DNA of 64,000 nt from Rhizobium leguminosarum. Lineage in GTDB: Bacteria; Pseudomonadota; Alphaproteobacteria; Rhizobiales; Rhizobiaceae. Positions 1-8,610 of this stretch are shown here, in pieces. The stretch is from positions 992,001 to 1,056,000 of the forward strand of contig NZ_CP025013.1 of the NCBI RefSeq assembly GCF_002953715.1. The letters run 5' to 3'. Under the pieces are notes generated by a model. It worked only from the letters and a program-made list of their open reading frames with translations, had not been told where the DNA came from and ran no database searches. The first letter of the stretch is position 1; each line of letters starts with the position of its first letter. A program made the translations under genes and the position numbers.

Positions 1-931
1 GCGAACCGGCATAATCGAGTGCCTTCTTGGTGATCGAGGCATCGTCGAAGCGGATCGAGGCGCTGTTGATCGTCAGCTGCTGCATCAGCCCCAGCATCGC
101 AAGGCCTACGGCCTGGTTGGCCTCTTCCTTGTTCGGATTGGCTTCGGCGGTCTTCACCGCCTGCTGCAGCGACTTGATGAAGCCCAGCGTGTAACCGGAG
201 AAATCGACGGCGAAATTCAGCCGGCCGATATTCTTGAAGTCGAAAGCATATTCGTCGACAGCGACCTTACCGCTTTCGATTTCCCAGATGCCCTTCATCG
301 TCACCGCGCCGTCGAGCGTCGTCAGGCCCAGTTTCTCGATGGCCTCCTTCGCATTCGCATCCTCGACCTGCGACAGATCGGCCTTGAGACCGGCGACATT
401 GGCGTCATAGGCAAAGCCGCCATTCTGGCGTTCGAGGTTGGACTCGATGCTCTCGATCGCGAGCACGTCCTTGCCCTTGATGTTGAGAGCGATCGGCCCG
501 GTGCTGACGGTTTCATAGAGGAGGATGTCGTTCAGCGTATCGCCCGTCGCATTGGCGGGAATCGTGAGGCCGGTGATCTGGATCTCGTTTGCGGAAAAAC
601 GTCCTTCCTCCTGGCTGATGTCGATATCCGGGAAGGAGACGGTCTTGGCGTGATAGCCACCGCCTTCGATTTCCTCAACGCCCTCGAAGGTGAGGTCGCC
701 GATCTTCAAAGTATCGCCGGGCAGGCTCGAAGATCCCACCTGGACACCGGTCGCCGTTACCTTGTCGCCATCGGCTTCCGCCTTTTCGAAGGTGATGACC
801 GTACCGCCGGCACTGGTTGCGGCATTGAGCTTCTTCATCATGTCCGCGCCATCAAGGGCAAGCACCGGGCCGGCCAGCGTCAGGAACGCGGTGCTTGCCA
901 TCATCAGGTGGAGATTACGCATATGCTTCAT
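1..931 (-). CDS. Putative periplasmic protein, 3'-truncated by the window edge
   Basis: The reading frame is open from the ATG at 931 down to base 1, giving about 310 residues with the C-terminus outside the window. The start is preceded by an AAGGA element. The N-terminus (MKHMRNLHLMMASTAFLTLA, then GPVLA) looks like a Sec signal peptide cleaved after LA. The rest is soluble and repeats beta-strand-like segments with many Gly, Asp and Thr residues; no catalytic motif is recognised. It resembles conserved rhizobial proteins of unknown function. The signal peptide suggests a periplasmic location; function is not assigned. Confidence 0.75.
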   Translation of the reverse strand, partial: MKHMRNLHLMMASTAFLTLAGPVLALDGADMMKKLNAATSAGGTVITFEKAEADGDKVTATGVQVGSSSLPGDTLKIGDLTFEGVEEIEGGGYHAKTVSFPDIDISQEEGRFSANEIQITGLTIPANATGDTLNDILLYETVSTGPIALNIKGKDVLAIESIESNLERQNGGFAYDANVAGLKADLSQVEDANAKEAIEKLGLTTLDGAVTMKGIWEIESGKVAVDEYAFDFKNIGRLNFAVDFSGYTLGFIKSLQQAVKTAEANPNKEEANQAVGLAMLGLMQQLTINSASIRFDDASITKKALDYAGS

Positions 932-1275
932 GGAGATGTCCTTATGTAGAAAATAGATGCGAGGATTTCGAAATTTCCAGACGGGCCGAGTCCCGCTCTC
1001 TGAGGTCAGAAAAGGCGGTCCACGAAAAGCGCCGCTCGATATCACGGCTTTCATCTGGTCAGCTAATTTGGGGGCGGTGAGGTCAGGATCAGCCGGAACG
1101 CTGGGGCTGAAGAAACATAAGTGCTGCTCCGCCGGCGATGGGCGGTAGTATTTTCTCTAGCAGGGGTAGCGTTGAGACTCATCCCGTACACAAAAAGTGT
1201 ATTTCTTCGATTCTTGCAACCCTTCGACCTTCGAATGCCGAGATGGGGTCGTTCGTCTGCAGGGCGCTGCAGGCT
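932..1275. other. Intergenic stretch without a convincing gene
   Basis: About 345 bases between the start of the truncated periplasmic gene and the end of the small membrane-protein gene. Only short open frames without ribosome-binding sites are present. It should hold the promoter of the leftward gene at 931, but no clear -35/-10 pair was identified. Confidence 0.5.
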
Positions 1276-1638
1276 TCAATTGCGCATTTCCGACACTCGC
1301 CCGCGCAACAAATAGACGAGCGCAAAAATCACCAGGAAGGGGTAGACGAGCACGATCATCGGTAGGCCGGCAGCCAGCGCATCGTCCTGCATATAGATGT
1401 TGAGGACACCGGCTCCGAGCACCAAGGGGTACAGCGGCGCAAATCTGTCGAACCACATCCTGAAAGGCCCCGGCAGGAGCAGAACGAGCGCCGGTAGAAT
1501 GAAAATGCCGAGATTTCTTGCAACATTCATGAGCTCAGGACCGAACGGTTCGGTGGAGGAATAAAGTCGGCCCATCTGACGAGCCGCCCACAGAGCAGCG
1601 ATTGCTGCCCCGGCATATCCCGCTGGTCTTGCTAGCAT
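1276..1638 (-). CDS. Small integral membrane protein, function unknown
   Basis: Encodes 120 residues with about four hydrophobic segments (around residues 5-20, 43-58, 70-83 and 92-110) and a basic C-terminal tail, so an inner-membrane location is likely. No family motif is recognised. It is the last gene of a leftward group: 53 bases downstream of the 1692-2135 gene, which is itself 9 bases downstream of the SUFU-like gene. That suggests co-transcription; the function is unknown. Confidence 0.5.
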   Translation of the reverse strand: MLARPAGYAGAAIAALWAARQMGRLYSSTEPFGPELMNVARNLGIFILPALVLLLPGPFRMWFDRFAPLYPLVLGAGVLNIYMQDDALAAGLPMIVLVYPFLVIFALVYLLRGRVSEMRN

Positions 1639-1691
1639 CGGCGAACGTCCTTTTGTTCACGCGCCGCGTTGGTACGGTCGCCCTCTGATTA

Positions 1692-2135
1692 TTATGGGCG
1701 CATATCGTCTGCGGCGTCGACGCATTCAAGAATTGTCGTGCGGCAAACGCCGGCCTCCTGCTGCATGAGAGGTTGCGCGCGCCAGGCTCGGTAGGCGATC
1801 CGGAATTCGATGTCCTTGTAAACATAGGTCTTGGCTTTTCGTCGCACGCGGCTTCGGTCCAAAGCGTCCGCCGTTACGACAACATGTGTGGCAAGTCGTT
1901 TGAACTGCCATGGCGGCGAGGCTCGCTCCTTCTCGATCACCTCGACATGGTAGTAAGGATCGTGATCGGCGGGCTCCGGATGTTTGTGGACGGTGGCCCA
2001 GCGAACGGTCCGTGGTGAGATGGAGAGAATGACGGTGGAAACATCAGGTGGTTTCACCGCTTCGGCACGCGCGAAGGCTGCTGCGCCCAAAATGGTCGCG
2101 ACAGCAAGTAGGATAACTCCAGGACTTATGCGCAT
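1692..2135 (-). CDS. Secreted protein, function unknown
   Basis: Encodes 147 residues. The first 24 residues form a typical Sec signal peptide (hydrophobic core VILLAVATILGAAAF, ending ARAEA). The mature part has three cysteines, two of them near the C-terminus (VCRTTILECVDA), which could form a disulphide in the periplasm, and a charged middle segment. It starts 9 bases after the SUFU-like gene, so the two are probably translated from one mRNA. No function can be given. Confidence 0.6.
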   Translation of the reverse strand: MRISPGVILLAVATILGAAAFARAEAVKPPDVSTVILSISPRTVRWATVHKHPEPADHDPYYHVEVIEKERASPPWQFKRLATHVVVTADALDRSRVRRKAKTYVYKDIEFRIAYRAWRAQPLMQQEAGVCRTTILECVDAADDMRP

Positions 2136-2144
2136 GTGCGATCG

Positions 2145-2753
2145 CTATCGGTAGGATTTTCGCTTCGGGTCGAATATCGGCGGATAATCCTCTTCGTCCA
2201 GCATGTCGAGAAAGGGGTCCAGTCCCTTCTCCTTGATGAAGCGGTACTCCGCATCGGAAATCAAATTTACCGTGAGGATCTCGACCGGATCATTCTCGAC
2301 CATAAGCGCTTCCGCAATGCGCTGGTCAGTTTCGATGATCGGCGTGAGAAAGAGAAATGTCCTGAAATCGCATCCCTCGACCGGTGGGGTCGGCATCGGC
2401 ACCCGATGGCCGAAACCGAACCATGTCGCGTCCATGAATGGAAGTTCGGCAAGCCAGCGCAGATTGACGATAATTTCGGGCGTCGGCTCACGCACGTACC
2501 ACATCAGTTCGGCTCTGGGCTTTTCGCTCTTTTCACGGTGCGAGGCCGGCAGCGTCATTCGCCGATCGCTCATGCCGTTGGTCAGGAGCACGTAACCTTC
2601 GTCCGTACCGACCGGCGCGAAGTCGCGTCCGAACGCATGAATTTCAATGCCGTCCGATCGGTCGTCTGAGAAGGAATATTCCGGTTCCTCCAGTTCATTC
2701 TCATAAACGGTGCGACGGTAAGAATTGAGAGATGTCTTTTCTGCGCCTGGCAT
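2145..2753 (-). CDS. Suppressor-of-fused (SUFU) domain protein
   Basis: I use the internal ATG at 2753 (202 residues) because it has GGAGAG eight bases upstream; an open frame extends to 2888 but its first 45 codons look non-native. The middle and C-terminal parts carry hallmarks of the bacterial SUFU family: YVLLTNGMSDRRM, ELMWYVREPTPEIIVNLRWL, the HRVPMPTP turn, and a C-terminal VEILTVNLISDAEYRFIKEK block. Bacterial SUFU proteins are often immunity proteins of contact-dependent or polymorphic toxin systems, but no toxin gene is visible next to this one. The two genes that follow encode a secreted and a membrane protein. Confidence 0.75.
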   Translation of the reverse strand: MPGAEKTSLNSYRRTVYENELEEPEYSFSDDRSDGIEIHAFGRDFAPVGTDEGYVLLTNGMSDRRMTLPASHREKSEKPRAELMWYVREPTPEIIVNLRWLAELPFMDATWFGFGHRVPMPTPPVEGCDFRTFLFLTPIIETDQRIAEALMVENDPVEILTVNLISDAEYRFIKEKGLDPFLDMLDEEDYPPIFDPKRKSYR

Positions 2754-3127
2754 CGTCGCCGTCTCTCCATTCTTTCCATTCCATGCAGACGTGGCAGACC
2801 GGGTCGGCGCAGCACTACAGGCCACGGTCATGGCCAGAAAACGCCTTCGACTGCATGCTCTGAGAAATGGGAACATTTTTAGAAGCACAACAACGCTTTG
2901 AATGGATTTTTAATGCCACCAGCCTCTGGAAAATTCAACGCCAACGTGAGGGTTGGACGATTGCATGTGCTTAGAGACAACGAGGCGGTGGCGCGGTCGT
3001 TCTGGTTTCGGGGCGAAGTCTCGCCTGCACTGGTGTCGCCCGCCAAATTCTGGAACAATGTCTGTCGTCCCCTGTTACATTGACGATAAAAAGCGATTGT
3101 CGCGTGAAGAGGCAGTTGGAGGGATCG

Positions 3128-3418
3128 ATGAAGCGGAGCATAGCATTTGGGCTGGTTTTTGCGGTTGTGCTTACAGGCTGCACCACGAGCGCAGGCAATT
3201 ATTCGTCGGCAGGACTGGCGCCCATCCCCGGCAGCATCACGTATAACGGCCAGCCTCGCACGAAGTTGACGAAATCGCCGGTGGGCTCTTCCTTCCCCCA
3301 CACCTTCACAGATCAATGGGGACGCCAGGTTGAGGAGATCTACATCATCCGGCCCGACCGGAGCCTATTGATCGCCGAGCGCCACTACCGGCCGGTCTTC
3401 TCGCTCGACGACGACTAG
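3128..3418 (+). CDS. Small lipoprotein
   Basis: Encodes 96 residues starting at the ATG at 3128, which has GGAGGG five bases upstream; longer in-frame starts lack such a site. The N-terminus is a lipoprotein signal, with positive charge (MKR), a hydrophobic run, and the lipobox LTGC at residues 15-18. After cleavage Cys18 would be lipidated. The mature part is short, rich in Ser/Gly at first and then contains a compact domain (FTDQWGRQVEEIYIIRPD). Such proteins usually sit in the outer membrane; the specific role is unknown. Confidence 0.75.
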   Translation: MKRSIAFGLVFAVVLTGCTTSAGNYSSAGLAPIPGSITYNGQPRTKLTKSPVGSSFPHTFTDQWGRQVEEIYIIRPDRSLLIAERHYRPVFSLDDD

Positions 3419-3464
3419 AACAGGAGGATTTCAGACTTGGTCAGCCTAATTCTGAATCCTGTTC
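3418..3464 (+). terminator. Imperfect stem-loop after the lipoprotein gene
   Basis: The arms at 3418-3435 and 3451-3464 (TCTGAATCCTGTTC) pair with two small bulges around a 15-base loop. The stem begins at the last base of the lipoprotein stop codon and could end transcription or protect the mRNA. There is no long T tract, so Rho-independent termination is uncertain. Confidence 0.4.
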
Positions 3465-3542
3465 TACATTAGATAGTTAGCGCATGATGTCGTCCGAAAG
3501 CCGCTCACACTTTTCGGCATCATCCAGGAAGGAGAAATGATC

Positions 3543-3947
3543 ATGCCGCGCCGCAAGAGCACTGATACGACCCTCGACACCAAGGGAGCCAAGATCGGCG
3601 AGCCCGTTCCGAAAGCCATCATCGATACGAATACGGCCTCCGTTGGCGTTCCCCGGCAGTCTAATCATGACCTCAGCGAAGAGCTCGGCGCGCTGCGAAA
3701 GCAGATCGGCTCGCTCCAGCAGCAGGTCCTCGATGCCGCCCGGTCGGCAAAGGGGAGTGCCGGGAAAGCCATACGTCAGACGGAGGCAACGGTGAAGCTC
3801 TACCCGGCCTCGACGCTACTGCTCGTCGCGGCGGTCGCCGGCGCGCTCGCATTCGCCTTTCGTCGCGGCGCTCTGCCGCGTCATCGGCCTCAACCCGCAC
3901 TGCGTGAGTTGAGGGATCTCTATGACGCGATCCGAGGCCGCGTCTGA
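3543..3947 (+). CDS. ElaB/YqjD/DUF883-like membrane-anchored protein
   Basis: Encodes 134 residues from the ATG at 3543, which lies eight bases after GGAG; the ATG at 3537 is too close to it. The N-terminal 40 residues are polar and disordered-looking. They are followed by an amphipathic coiled-coil segment (LSEELGALRKQIGSLQQQVL, about residues 45-64), Lys/Ala-rich sequence, then one transmembrane segment (about residues 91-108) and a basic tail. This layout resembles ElaB/YqjD-type inner-membrane proteins that associate with ribosomes in E. coli and accompany stress or stationary phase. The role here is inferred from architecture only. Confidence 0.55.
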   Translation: MPRRKSTDTTLDTKGAKIGEPVPKAIIDTNTASVGVPRQSNHDLSEELGALRKQIGSLQQQVLDAARSAKGSAGKAIRQTEATVKLYPASTLLLVAAVAGALAFAFRRGALPRHRPQPALRELRDLYDAIRGRV

Positions 3948-4014
3948 CAAGATTTCGGGATTGTCAGCATCACGATTATGGCCGACGCTTCATTATCGAA
4001 GCGAGGGGATAATC

Positions 4015-4263
4015 ATGTTCGATATCATCTTACGCAGCGCTCTTGATATCGTTGGGCGGACTGAGCGCCTTATCGAAGCAATGAGGCGACTGCTCCAGAG
4101 CGACGACCTCGACGAAGTCGAGGTCTACGATCTCGATTATGAGATCGAGCGGCTCGGGGACGTGGTTTTCAACGTGGACGAAGCCGTTCGATCGCTGGCG
4201 CGCACGGTTGAATGCTGGCCGCAAACCGCTCTCGCACACGAGATCCGTAAGACATTGCATTGA
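4015..4263 (+). CDS. Small acidic helical protein, function unknown
   Basis: Encodes 82 residues. The ATG at 4015 is preceded by GAGGGG at a good distance, which favours it over the upstream in-frame ATG at 3922. The sequence is strongly helical and acidic (SDDLDEVEVYDLDYEIERLG) with no signal peptide or membrane segment, so it is probably cytosolic. It belongs to a run of five very small plus-strand genes (3128-5012). No family is recognised. Confidence 0.5.
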   Translation: MFDIILRSALDIVGRTERLIEAMRRLLQSDDLDEVEVYDLDYEIERLGDVVFNVDEAVRSLARTVECWPQTALAHEIRKTLH

Positions 4264-4387
4264 CGGCTGATTCTGCATGTCACGCTGATGTCACGCGACC
4301 GTCGCAGCAATATGTGCTTGATTGGCGCAGTTAGGCTCAGACCAGGCAGGGTCGAGCCAAAATTGCTTTTTTCGTTGGGGCACCGCA

Positions 4388-4618
4388 ATGAGCTTGAACA
4401 CTTCGGGGGAGGAATCTCAACCCCATGAATTCATCTTTCCGGTTCACACTCGGACGATCGCGGAGATTAGATACGATAGTCTGAGCCGCGTCATGATGGT
4501 GGTCTATCACGACGGCCGCTCCTGCACGACTTCCGGTATACAAGGCCCCGCAATGCTGAGGATCCTCGCCCAGCGTCCGTTGGAGAGCTCTCCGTTTCTG
4601 TTGCAGACGGTCATCTGA
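4388..4618 (+). CDS. KTSC-like small protein
   Basis: Encodes 76 residues from the ATG at 4388; the upstream Shine-Dalgarno element is weak (GGGGCA). The middle segment (IAEIRYDSLSRVMMVVYHDG) resembles the short KTSC-type beta hairpin module, in which an IRYD motif is followed by a V-x-Y/F-x-x-G strand. Such domains occur alone or fused to nucleic-acid-related proteins and have no firm function. The assignment is a resemblance only. Confidence 0.45.
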   Translation: MSLNTSGEESQPHEFIFPVHTRTIAEIRYDSLSRVMMVVYHDGRSCTTSGIQGPAMLRILAQRPLESSPFLLQTVI

Positions 4619-4751
4619 GGCTGAAAGACGTCGCCGACCCTGCCGGTCCAGTGTGAACAGGGTCGCCGCTTGTTAAATCAGCATGATCGTGCATCCATTT
4701 CCCGCGGCCTGCGTTCATCCCCCAACAGCCAGAGACATGGAGGGAACGCCG

Positions 4752-5012
4752 ATGACCTTTCCACCGCCGAAGACCGAATCTCCCGCACAGCGCTTCGAAG
4801 AGGCGACCGCAGCCGCGCGCGACGCTTTGGAAAGGCTGATTGCAGCCGCCAATGAAGCCGGATGGGGCACCGAGGAGATAACCACGGCACTCCTTAAGGC
4901 AGCGCAGTTTCTGAGCGATGCCAACAAGAGAGATCCCGATCCGGCCGACGATCCATCAATCAGCGACGCACCTGCCAGGGAGCAGATTGGTCATGGGGAG
5001 CTCTACGATTAG
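4752..5012 (+). CDS. Small conserved-type rhizobial protein, function unknown
   Basis: Encodes 86 residues from the ATG at 4752, chosen because GGAGGG lies seven bases upstream. The first part is Pro-rich, followed by a long Ala/Glu-rich amphipathic helix (ARDALERLIAAANEAGWGTE) and a second helix (ITTALLKAAQFLSDANKRD), then an acidic Pro/Asp-rich tail. It has no signal peptide or membrane span. It looks like one of the small proteins commonly seen in rhizobial genomes; the function is unknown. Confidence 0.5.
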   Translation: MTFPPPKTESPAQRFEEATAAARDALERLIAAANEAGWGTEEITTALLKAAQFLSDANKRDPDPADDPSISDAPAREQIGHGELYD

Positions 5013-5160
5013 TGGGCGTAGCGTTGGTTTTCCGACGCAATGAGACAAGGGTTGCCGGATTTCTTGTTCGAGTGTTGCGCGTCTTTCGCTCGTAACCCCG
5101 GTCGCAATATGCAAACCCTCGCTAGATGCGGGAGGTAGAGGAAGAATTGCAAGACGTTCG

Positions 5161-6264
5161 TCAGCGCATGAGCAGCGCGACCAAACCAACCCGGGAGTTT
5201 ACCCCGAGCTTAGAATAGATGTTTCTGAGGTGGGTTCTGACCGTTTCGTAGCTTATGTGATCGGCTATGGCCACTTCTTTTGGGGAATGGCCGGAGGCAA
5301 TGCTTGAGGCGATCCGAATCTCCGTCGCAGTCAGTTTGTAGGCTTCCATTAAGAAGTCTCGCCGCTCACTGAGTGGCGTGGCCACCATCGGCTCGACAAT
5401 GACGGCCACGGTCGGCCCCTCCAAGAACTCAGTGAATGCATCGGACTGGAGCCGGACGAGTGTGATGCGATAACTAGCCTTGTCCTTCCCCTTTGCAATC
5501 GCCGTATGCGGCCTTGTTTGCACACCCTTTCTGGAAGTCAGGAAATCGAGAACGGCAGTAGACCTCTCGCATTGAAGTTCAAGTTTTCCGCTTGGGGCGA
5601 CATGCATCGGAAAGCCAGCCGCCATTAAGGCTTCCGCGCTCTTATTCCATTGGCGTGCTCGCCCTTGCTCCGAAACGTAGATCAGTCCGACGCCGATGCT
5701 ATCAAACAGGGTTTGCGTCGTCTGTCTTTCCGGGGCGAGTAGATCGCGCTTCCGGATGAAGTCGAAAGCTCTTTTCAAATGAGGCGCGAGTATTGTGTAA
5801 CGCCCGGCTGCCTCTTTGTTGAAATCGTGGTCGGCTGACGACGTGCAGGTCGATAGGACGAAGGTGCGGGTTTCCTCCCGAATGATCGAGACACCGATGC
5901 TCGTCTCGCATTGGGCCTGTCCCTTCAGCCAATCATTGTAGAATTCCGATTTGAGCAAGTCTTCGCGTGGAAAGATTTCGTCTCCGCAGACACCTTGACC
6001 AACCGGCACAAAGCTCAATCTCGGAATCCACGGGTTCACTGCGGCAAAGTGGCTGCTGAACTGGTCGACCTCATTCCTCGAAAACCCCGATACGTAGGGA
6101 ACATGGGCCACAGGCGAGGCCAGATCGTGGTAATGGAGGGCAGCCTTTCCATTCGGCGAGGTTTGCGCAACGCGATCCAGAAAATCCTGCCAGTTGCACT
6201 CACCGAATAGACTTCCATAGATCAAATCTATCAGCTCAGATGAAGCGTCTTTTGACTGGAGCAT
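5161..6264 (-). CDS. LuxR-family transcriptional regulator
   Basis: Encodes 367 residues. The C-terminal 65 residues form a LuxR/GerE helix-turn-helix: YKLTATEIRIASSIASGHSP, KEVAIADHISYETVRTHLRN and IYSKLGVNSR give the scaffold, turn and recognition helices. The first 290 residues do not resemble an acyl-homoserine-lactone or response-receiver domain; the middle (SIGVGLIYVSEQGRARQWN, about residues 190-208) looks PAS-like. No partner synthase lies nearby. It is a lone gene between a run of small genes and a LacI gene, so its target is unknown. Confidence 0.85.
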   Translation of the reverse strand: MLQSKDASSELIDLIYGSLFGECNWQDFLDRVAQTSPNGKAALHYHDLASPVAHVPYVSGFSRNEVDQFSSHFAAVNPWIPRLSFVPVGQGVCGDEIFPREDLLKSEFYNDWLKGQAQCETSIGVSIIREETRTFVLSTCTSSADHDFNKEAAGRYTILAPHLKRAFDFIRKRDLLAPERQTTQTLFDSIGVGLIYVSEQGRARQWNKSAEALMAAGFPMHVAPSGKLELQCERSTAVLDFLTSRKGVQTRPHTAIAKGKDKASYRITLVRLQSDAFTEFLEGPTVAVIVEPMVATPLSERRDFLMEAYKLTATEIRIASSIASGHSPKEVAIADHISYETVRTHLRNIYSKLGVNSRVGLVALLMR

Positions 6265-6440
6265 GATCTTTCTGAAAATCCCACAGCGAGTATTTCGGTA
6301 TTAAATAACGTTGGTCAGGCAAAGACAACAGCAACCCCATGTAATATCAAGCTGGCGGCCATGGGCATTCGTGACCGATCGTAATGCGGTACTACTCGCT
6401 GCTTCGCAAAGCGATGGGGGTATAGCCAACTCCATAGGCC

Positions 6441-7511
6441 TCACCGGCCAATCGTGGCGACGGAGCCGCGCACGACGAGGCTCGTGCTGACGCGTAGACG
6501 TTCGACGGCAAGAGGGGTGCGTTCGATACGGGCGATGAGCCGCTCGCCGGCGAGCTTGCCCATCTCGTAGACGCGCTGGTCGACGATGGTGATCGGCGGA
6601 ACGGTGACGCTGGTCCAATCGGCGTCGAGAAACGAAATCATCGACACGTCCTTGGGGATCGACAGGCCGAGCGATTGCAGCGACTTGAAGATGCGCAAGC
6701 CGACGAGGCTGTCCGATGCCAGCAGCGCCGTCGGCGCAGCACTGTCCGAGAGCAGTCGTTTGATCACGCCGTCCGTCTGTTGCTGGTTGGTGGCGCCGAG
6801 CCTGACATAATGAAGAGGGTTCGGCAAACCCGCCTCGGTCAACACGCTGACAAAACCTTCTACGCGTTCGCGGACGGCGGAATTCGAGATCCGCGCGATA
6901 TCGGTGAGCCCATCATCCTCGGCATCCATGGCAGAAACGTAGGCGAGGCGGCGATGTCCTTGCCCGGTCAGATAGCGGGTCGCGGTGATGGCTGCATCCC
7001 GGTCGTCGCCGGTCACGGCGTCGACATCGAGTTCCGGGATAGCTCGGTCGAACAGGACCAGCGGTACGCCGGCGCGGCGGACGTGCTGCAGATGATCGAT
7101 GCTGTCGCAGCGCGCTGGCGTGACGATCAGGCCATCGACGCGCTTGCCGATCAGGAGGTCGACGGCCGATTTTTCCGCATCGAGCTCTTCGCCCGAATTC
7201 GCGATGATGACGTTGAATCCCGCAAGACGGGCCGCATCGCTGATGCCGCGCACCGCCAGACTGAAGAAGGCGTTCTCGATATCGCCGACCACGACCCCGA
7301 TGATGCCGGACCTTCCGGTGCTCATGCTCCGGGCGAGCTCGTTCGGGCGGTATTCGAGGGCGGCCGCCGCCGCCATGACCTGATCTGTGATCTTGGCGCT
7401 GACCACGCCGTAGCCGCCGAGCACGCGGGCGGCAGTGGCCTTCGAGACCTTTGCGGCCTTCGCGACGTCGGCGACCGTAACTGAACGTTTCGGATGAGCG
7501 GAATCTTCCAT
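6441..7511 (-). CDS. LacI-family transcriptional repressor
   Basis: Encodes 356 residues. The N-terminal DNA-binding domain is clear (VTVADVAKAAKVSKATAARV, about residues 11-30, then the hinge helix YRPNELARSMSTGRSGIIGV). The rest is a periplasmic-binding-protein-like effector domain (GDIENAFFSLAVRG, ISFLDADWTSVTVPPI). The gene is divergent from the amino-acid ABC operon starting at 7693. The 181 bases between them hold three ACCGGT-centred sites, so it most likely represses that operon and perhaps itself. LacI proteins usually bind sugars, but the neighbours here are an amino-acid transporter and an amine oxidase, so the effector may be an amine or sugar-amine conjugate. Confidence 0.9.
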   Translation of the reverse strand: MEDSAHPKRSVTVADVAKAAKVSKATAARVLGGYGVVSAKITDQVMAAAAALEYRPNELARSMSTGRSGIIGVVVGDIENAFFSLAVRGISDAARLAGFNVIIANSGEELDAEKSAVDLLIGKRVDGLIVTPARCDSIDHLQHVRRAGVPLVLFDRAIPELDVDAVTGDDRDAAITATRYLTGQGHRRLAYVSAMDAEDDGLTDIARISNSAVRERVEGFVSVLTEAGLPNPLHYVRLGATNQQQTDGVIKRLLSDSAAPTALLASDSLVGLRIFKSLQSLGLSIPKDVSMISFLDADWTSVTVPPITIVDQRVYEMGKLAGERLIARIERTPLAVERLRVSTSLVVRGSVATIGR

Positions 7512-7538
7512 GGGCCGAGGACTACAAGAGTTGTTGAC

Positions 7539-7604
7539 GACCGGTCAATTGACGGATATCAAATATGTTGTGAGACCGGTCTCTTTATATCAGAGACCGG
7601 TATC
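7539..7604. promoter_or_regulatory. Three ACCGGT-centred LacI-type operators
   Basis: Sites GACCGGTC (7539-7546), GAGACCGGTCTC (7572-7583, a perfect 12-base palindrome) and GAGACCGGTATC (7593-7604) share a CG-centred core typical of LacI-family operators. The centres of the last two are 21 bases apart (two helical turns) and the first is 35 bases from the second. They lie between the divergent LacI gene and the ABC operon and are the likely binding sites of that repressor. Confidence 0.75.
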
Positions 7605-7692
7605 TTGTCCATAAAACTCTACCGCACTGCGCGGCAGGGCAGGGCGACCGACAATGCCGACAAGAGCATTCCTTTCAGAGCGGAGAACGAAC

Positions 7693-8520
7693 ATGAAGCC
7701 TTTTGAATCATTCGTGGCCACCCTCGCACCATTGCGGGCTGGCCTTTTGACATGCCTTCTTGCGATGGGCGCAGGCTCTGCAGTCGCGGCTGACAATCCC
7801 TATAACCTCATCGAGCCCGGGGTGATCAGCGTCGGCACGATGGGCGATTCCAAGCCCTATACGTTTGCGACGGCGGACGGCCAGTTCACCGGTTTCGATA
7901 TCGAGCTGTTTCTCAACGTCGTCTCCCGCCTCGGCTTTCAAAAAGACAAGGTGACGTTCACGGGCCAGGAATTTTCAGCACTCCTGCCGTCGGTCGCAAA
8001 CGAAAGGTTCGACGTTGCCGTTGCGGCGATCGGAACCACCGAAGCCCGCAAGAAGACCATCGACTTTTCCGACGGCTATCTTGCCGGTTATCTCTCCGTC
8101 CTGACCCCGGATGCCGGCATCAAGGATGCCGATGGCCTCAAGGGCAAGCGTCTCGGCGTCGTGCAGGGAACCTTGCAGGAAGTCTATGCGGCCAAGAATT
8201 TCGGGGGAACCGATCTGGTGAAATTTCCCGACAACAATTCCGCGGTGGCCGCCCTCAACAACGGAACGGTCGATGCGCATTTTCTCGACTACGAGGCCGC
8301 CAAGCAATATGGCGAGCGCTATCCCGCGCTGAAGGTTGCCGTGAATATCCCGTCCTTCGATGCGCCTGCTGGCTTCGTGGTCCGAAAAGGAAATGACGCC
8401 TTTCGCACGGCGCTCAACGGCGCGCTTCACGATGCGATGCAGGACGGTACCTGGAAGACCCTTTACGAAAAGTGGTTCCCCGGCTCGCCGATGCCGGAAC
8501 AGTATCTTCCCAAGAAGTGA
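7693..8520 (+). CDS. Amino-acid ABC transporter substrate-binding protein (family 3)
   Basis: Encodes 275 residues from the ATG at 7693, which has GGAG seven bases upstream; the longer frame from 7654 lacks one. Residues 1-31 form a Sec signal peptide (LLTCLLAMGAGSAVAA). The mature protein has the family-3 pattern: VISVGTMGDSKPYTF, then TGFDIELFLNVVSRL, then AAIGTTEARKKTIDFSDGYL, and a C-terminal TWKTLYEKWFPG. It should deliver a polar or cationic amino acid or an amino-acid derivative to the fused permease-ATPase encoded next. A perfect stem-loop separates the two genes. Confidence 0.9.
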   Translation: MKPFESFVATLAPLRAGLLTCLLAMGAGSAVAADNPYNLIEPGVISVGTMGDSKPYTFATADGQFTGFDIELFLNVVSRLGFQKDKVTFTGQEFSALLPSVANERFDVAVAAIGTTEARKKTIDFSDGYLAGYLSVLTPDAGIKDADGLKGKRLGVVQGTLQEVYAAKNFGGTDLVKFPDNNSAVAALNNGTVDAHFLDYEAAKQYGERYPALKVAVNIPSFDAPAGFVVRKGNDAFRTALNGALHDAMQDGTWKTLYEKWFPGSPMPEQYLPKK

Positions 8521-8524
8521 CGCC

Positions 8525-8555
8525 GTAAGCCGCCCGCTCATGGCGGGCGGCTTAC
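8525..8555 (+). promoter_or_regulatory. Perfect intercistronic stem-loop after the binding-protein gene
   Basis: GTAAGCCGCCCGC (8525-8537) pairs perfectly with 8543-8555 around a TCATG loop. It begins four bases after the stop codon and has no T tract. It probably stabilises the upstream message or attenuates read-through so that the binding protein is made in excess over the permease. Confidence 0.7.
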
Positions 8556-8610
8556 CAAGGCTCTGCCGGACGGCGGCGTCTGCGCCGGGCAAGAAATCAT
8601 GGGGATCTGA

